From Bacillus sp. EB01 (GTDB lineage: Bacteria; Bacillota; Bacilli; Bacillales; Cytobacillaceae): DNA of 64,000 nucleotides. Every line of letters begins with the position of its first letter. The stretch's first letter is position 1. The stretch spans positions 4,427,127-4,491,126 of the forward strand of contig NZ_HG964497.1 in the NCBI RefSeq assembly GCF_000613125.1. The letters run 5' to 3'. Position numbers and translations under genes: made by a program. Below the pieces are notes generated by a model. The model worked only from the letters and a program-made list of their open reading frames with translations. It did not search any database and was not told the origin of the DNA. Below, one piece after another: positions 61,919 to 64,000 of this stretch.

Positions 61919-62200
61919 TCAGTTCAGGAAGGAAAGGGAAGCTTCAGGGTCTTCAGTGGGACAGTACTTCATCCGGATATACTTGCCTATCCACATGACG
62001 ATAAAATTCTGGTTAAGCCTGCTATTTGTCTGTTGGTATACAGAAAATCCCAACCCTGCAGGCTGGTTTGGCCTGTCCAAGATTGATACTGGATTTTCTA
62101 TGGCCCATAGTAGCAGGTATTTTAACGCAATCGCCAGGTAAAATCCGGTATAGAGTGCCACCCAGGCATTTATGTCATATAATTCAGCTGAAAAGTCCAT
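61919..62200 (-). CDS. mifM: MifM-like translation-arrest sensor peptide
   Basis: In B. subtilis MifM stalls its own translation unless YidC inserts it into the membrane; the stall opens the ribosome site of yidC2. This 93-residue frame has the same layout: an N-terminal membrane helix (about 12-32), a soluble linker, and a C-terminus FIVMWIGKYIRMKYCPTEDPEAS that aligns with the MifM arrest segment (I-x2-W-x6-M, then an acidic patch). CTTCCTG near its stop can pair with CAGGAGG before yidC2, the masking hairpin. Start ATG 62200 (or GTG 62212). Confidence 0.85.
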   Translation of the reverse strand: MDFSAELYDINAWVALYTGFYLAIALKYLLLWAIENPVSILDRPNQPAGLGFSVYQQTNSRLNQNFIVMWIGKYIRMKYCPTEDPEASLSFLN

Positions 62201-62377
62201 ACCTGGATACACCTCCTCTTATATAAAAATTATACGTGAGAAAGAGGGAAAGAGCAATGAGAAGCAATGGAAGAGGAGGGGGAAAACTGCCTAAATTTTA
62301 TTGTGGAAAAAGAGTGTTTGAACTTAACTAGCTAGAGAAGTAACACAGCTGTCGAATGTCTGAAGGATGAGCATTAG

Positions 62378-62412
62378 TAAGAGGCAGACAATAGCCTGCC
62401 TCTTGTTTTTTA
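62378..62412. terminator. Hairpin at the bioY stop
   Basis: AAGAGGCAG pairs with CTGCCTCTT. TTTTTT follows on the plus strand; on the minus strand the tail is not T-rich, so its use by bioY is uncertain. Confidence 0.55.
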
Positions 62413-62988
62413 AGCTCCATGATCAATTTTTCCAGTAGGGATTGATATAAGGTTTGAGGCTGATAGTCTTTTCCTTACATTTATTCCCACAACAGATGCA
62501 AGGTAGGCTTTTAGCAAACCAAGAGGAATGAACGGATAAAAGCCTGCTTTCATTGCTCCCTGCCACTCAAGGCTTAGTGCGATTTTCAGCCATGCTGTCC
62601 CGAATGCAAGTGTGATAAACATGCCGATAATATTGGCAATCAATGCATTTTTGACTGAGAAGCTTGTTTTTTCAAGTATGAGTCCAATTATAAAAGCTGT
62701 AGGGATGAATCCGACAAGGAATCCTCCGGTAGGGCCGATCAAAACCGCCAGTCCTGCTTTCATCTCTGCAAACACCGGGACACCTGCAGCACCTAAAGCC
62801 AAATACAATAAAACAGATAAAGTGCCATAACGGGCTCCAAGAATAGTTGCTGCAAGCCCAATTGCAAGTGTCTGGCCTGTAAACGGCACAACTGGCATTG
62901 GAATGCTTATTTGTGCAAGAACAGCAATAATTGAAGCAAATAATGCAGCCATAATCATTTTTCTTAGTCTTTGTTGCTCAGTTGACAT
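62410..62988 (-). CDS. bioY: Biotin transporter BioY
   Basis: Substrate-binding S component of an ECF-type biotin importer, six helices, 192 residues. VPFTGQTLAIGLAATILGARYGTLSVLLYLALGAAGVPVF and GPTGGFLVGFIPTAFIIG are diagnostic. No EcfAT genes are adjacent, so it probably uses the shared energising module. A BirA operator lies just upstream. Confidence 0.95.
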   Translation of the reverse strand: MSTEQQRLRKMIMAALFASIIAVLAQISIPMPVVPFTGQTLAIGLAATILGARYGTLSVLLYLALGAAGVPVFAEMKAGLAVLIGPTGGFLVGFIPTAFIIGLILEKTSFSVKNALIANIIGMFITLAFGTAWLKIALSLEWQGAMKAGFYPFIPLGLLKAYLASVVGINVRKRLSASNLISIPTGKIDHGA

Positions 62989-63006
62989 ACGTTTTCCCCC
63001 TTATGT

Positions 63007-63037
63007 ATGTTAACCTATGATTAGATTTGGTTAACAT
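63007..63037 (-). promoter_or_regulatory. BirA operator of bioY
   Basis: ATGTTAACC and GGTTAACAT form a perfect inverted repeat with 13 bases between, the arrangement of the Bacillus BirA (biotin repressor) operator. It lies 18 bases before the bioY start, downstream of a TTGACA at 63068-63073 (minus strand) that may be the -35 element. Confidence 0.88.
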
Positions 63038-63085
63038 ATATAAAATAAATCAGAGATATATAGATTGTCAACTATGTTGGAAAAT

Positions 63086-63117
63086 AAAAAATCCTTCATG
63101 CTGAATGAAGGATTGTG
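63086..63117 (-). terminator. Terminator of CcdA-like gene
   Basis: AATCCTTCAT pairs with ATGAAGGATT around GCTGA; on the minus strand it runs into TTTTTTATTTT. Confidence 0.88.
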
Positions 63118-63120
63118 GTT

Positions 63121-63849
63121 TTACCAATAGGTTATTGTATCGAATATACCTATGATGATGAGAAAGAAGCCTGCTGTTTTCTGGAACGCACTTCCTATTT
63201 TCCTGCTTTTTCGAACTAACGCCCCGTCCATTCCCATAAACCAAACTACACCCAGGAAGAGAATGAGCGGCAGTGATGTGCCAATTGCGAATACAGGAGG
63301 GAGGACAAACCCATAAGAAGTCCCCAGTACTATAGGCATCAAGGTCATGAAAAATAAAATGAACATTGTCGGGCAAAAGGAGATTGAAAAGGCCGCACCC
63401 ATCAAAAATTGCCCCCACTTGCCAACAGCCTTTACTTCCGGGACAAAAGAATACAGCTTATTTAAAAAAGGTAGTTTTAAATAACCAGCCAAATAAATTC
63501 CTAGAATAATAATGAACGGGCCAATTGCTTTCCGGGCAGCGGCAAAAAAGCTGATAATCCCGTCCTGAAATTCCCTGCCCGCGAACCATACAAGTAAGCC
63601 TAGGCTTGAAAAGACGGCAATTTTACCAAGGATAAAGAAAAGGGCATCAACGAGTTGTCCGGCTGTCTGCATACTTTTATTTCCATAGAACGTAATCGCA
63701 CTAATATTTCCGGTTAATTGGCAGGGAGCCAGTGCACCGACAATTCCAAGAATGAATGCAGCCAGCAGCGGAATTGACTCAGTTCCACTCACCATAGCAT
63801 GGAAAGGGGAGCTGAGGAAATTGCTGATATCACTTAATATTTGGTACAT
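63121..63849 (-). CDS. CcdA/DsbD-type thiol-disulfide membrane protein
   Basis: Six-helix membrane protein, 242 residues, of the DsbD transmembrane/UreH-like family that carries reducing power across the membrane. The two expected cysteines are present in LAPCQLTGN (helix 1) and SFCPTMF (helix 4). GGAG is ten bases before the ATG. It is longer than and distinct from the classical CcdA of cytochrome c maturation; no partner thioredoxin is adjacent, so the target is unknown. Confidence 0.82.
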   Translation of the reverse strand: MYQILSDISNFLSSPFHAMVSGTESIPLLAAFILGIVGALAPCQLTGNISAITFYGNKSMQTAGQLVDALFFILGKIAVFSSLGLLVWFAGREFQDGIISFFAAARKAIGPFIIILGIYLAGYLKLPFLNKLYSFVPEVKAVGKWGQFLMGAAFSISFCPTMFILFFMTLMPIVLGTSYGFVLPPVFAIGTSLPLILFLGVVWFMGMDGALVRKSRKIGSAFQKTAGFFLIIIGIFDTITYW

Positions 63850-64000
63850 CGGTTCATTACTCCAATCATGCTGCTTTATATGTTGAGGATATCATAATTT
63901 TTTGAAGAAACTGTGCAGAAAAAATGTCAGGTTAAAGAAATATATTAATGCGATTTTCTGGCGGTTCTAAAAATATATCGGTCAAAGTAACAAATATATC

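Overview
The window is a piece of a low-GC Gram-positive chromosome, most likely a spore-forming Bacillaceae close to Bacillus/Mesobacillus but not B. subtilis itself. The evidence is strong AGGAGG-type ribosome binding sites, frequent TTG/GTG starts, Bacillus-only families (SinR, SipW/TasA, YpmR/YpmS, YozD/YozE/YodN, YjcZ, Spo0M, Sda, MifM, YkoU/YkoV-type LigD/Ku) and gene order shared with B. subtilis. No phage, IS element or CRISPR-Cas locus is visible. The region is mostly ordinary chromosome with dense regulatory RNA and unusual intergenic repeats.

Layout. 0-1.8 kb: thyA (cut by the window edge), dfrA and a frameshifted plsC. 2.4-4.2 kb: tatA, tatC, then a fossil made of the C-terminal ends of the [NiFe]-hydrogenase maturation genes hypD and hypE. 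4.2-7.7 kb: an AT-rich biofilm-matrix island with divergent sinR, a minimal TapA-like gene, sipW, tasA and a gene ending in a sortase-type LPDTA signal. 7.8-18 kb: degV, sco, SGNH lipoprotein and ypmS, a second RsgA GTPase behind a leader peptide and an RBS-masking hairpin, crr, and small membrane or secreted proteins. 18.4-22.4 kb: yozE, yodN, yozD, a His-rich peptide, a YbdM-like kinase and spo0M. 22.6-30.7 kb: deoD, yodJ, ctpA, a COG0523 GTPase and several small unknowns. 31-42.3 kb: GNAT, amidohydrolase, patatin, dapF, the divergent NHEJ pair ligD/ku, PAP2, glpK and a YdjO-like zinc protein. 43-47 kb: a torD-dmsA-dmsB anaerobic reductase operon with an FNR-like box, then tRNA-Leu. 49.5-56.6 kb: a complete trpEGDCFBA operon behind two T-box riboswitches in series, both with a UGG specifier. 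57-64 kb: mnmH, an Sda-like checkpoint peptide, two crcB genes, yidC2 behind a MifM-like arrest peptide, bioY with a BirA operator and a CcdA-like membrane protein.

How genes work together. Thymidylate synthase and DHFR form the folate/dTMP couple. TatA/TatC could export the local twin-arginine DmsA. SinR, SipW and TasA are the regulator, processing enzyme and fibre protein of the biofilm matrix. Ku and LigD are the two-component end-joining repair system. The trp genes are run by tRNA-Trp charging rather than TRAP. MifM would sense YidC activity.

Most unusual signals. (1) Nine intergenic clusters of short tandem repeats. Three unrelated sequence families all use a 52-bp unit built on an inverted repeat, and three others use 20-21-bp units; two families recur at distant loci. 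I know of no name for these. (2) A likely translation-attenuation leader in front of rsgA2. (3) A DmsB whose third Fe-S motif lacks a cysteine. (4) The hypD/hypE fossil. (5) A minimal TapA plus a sortase-signal partner in the TasA island. All functional statements come from motif and family recognition by eye; no database search was run.
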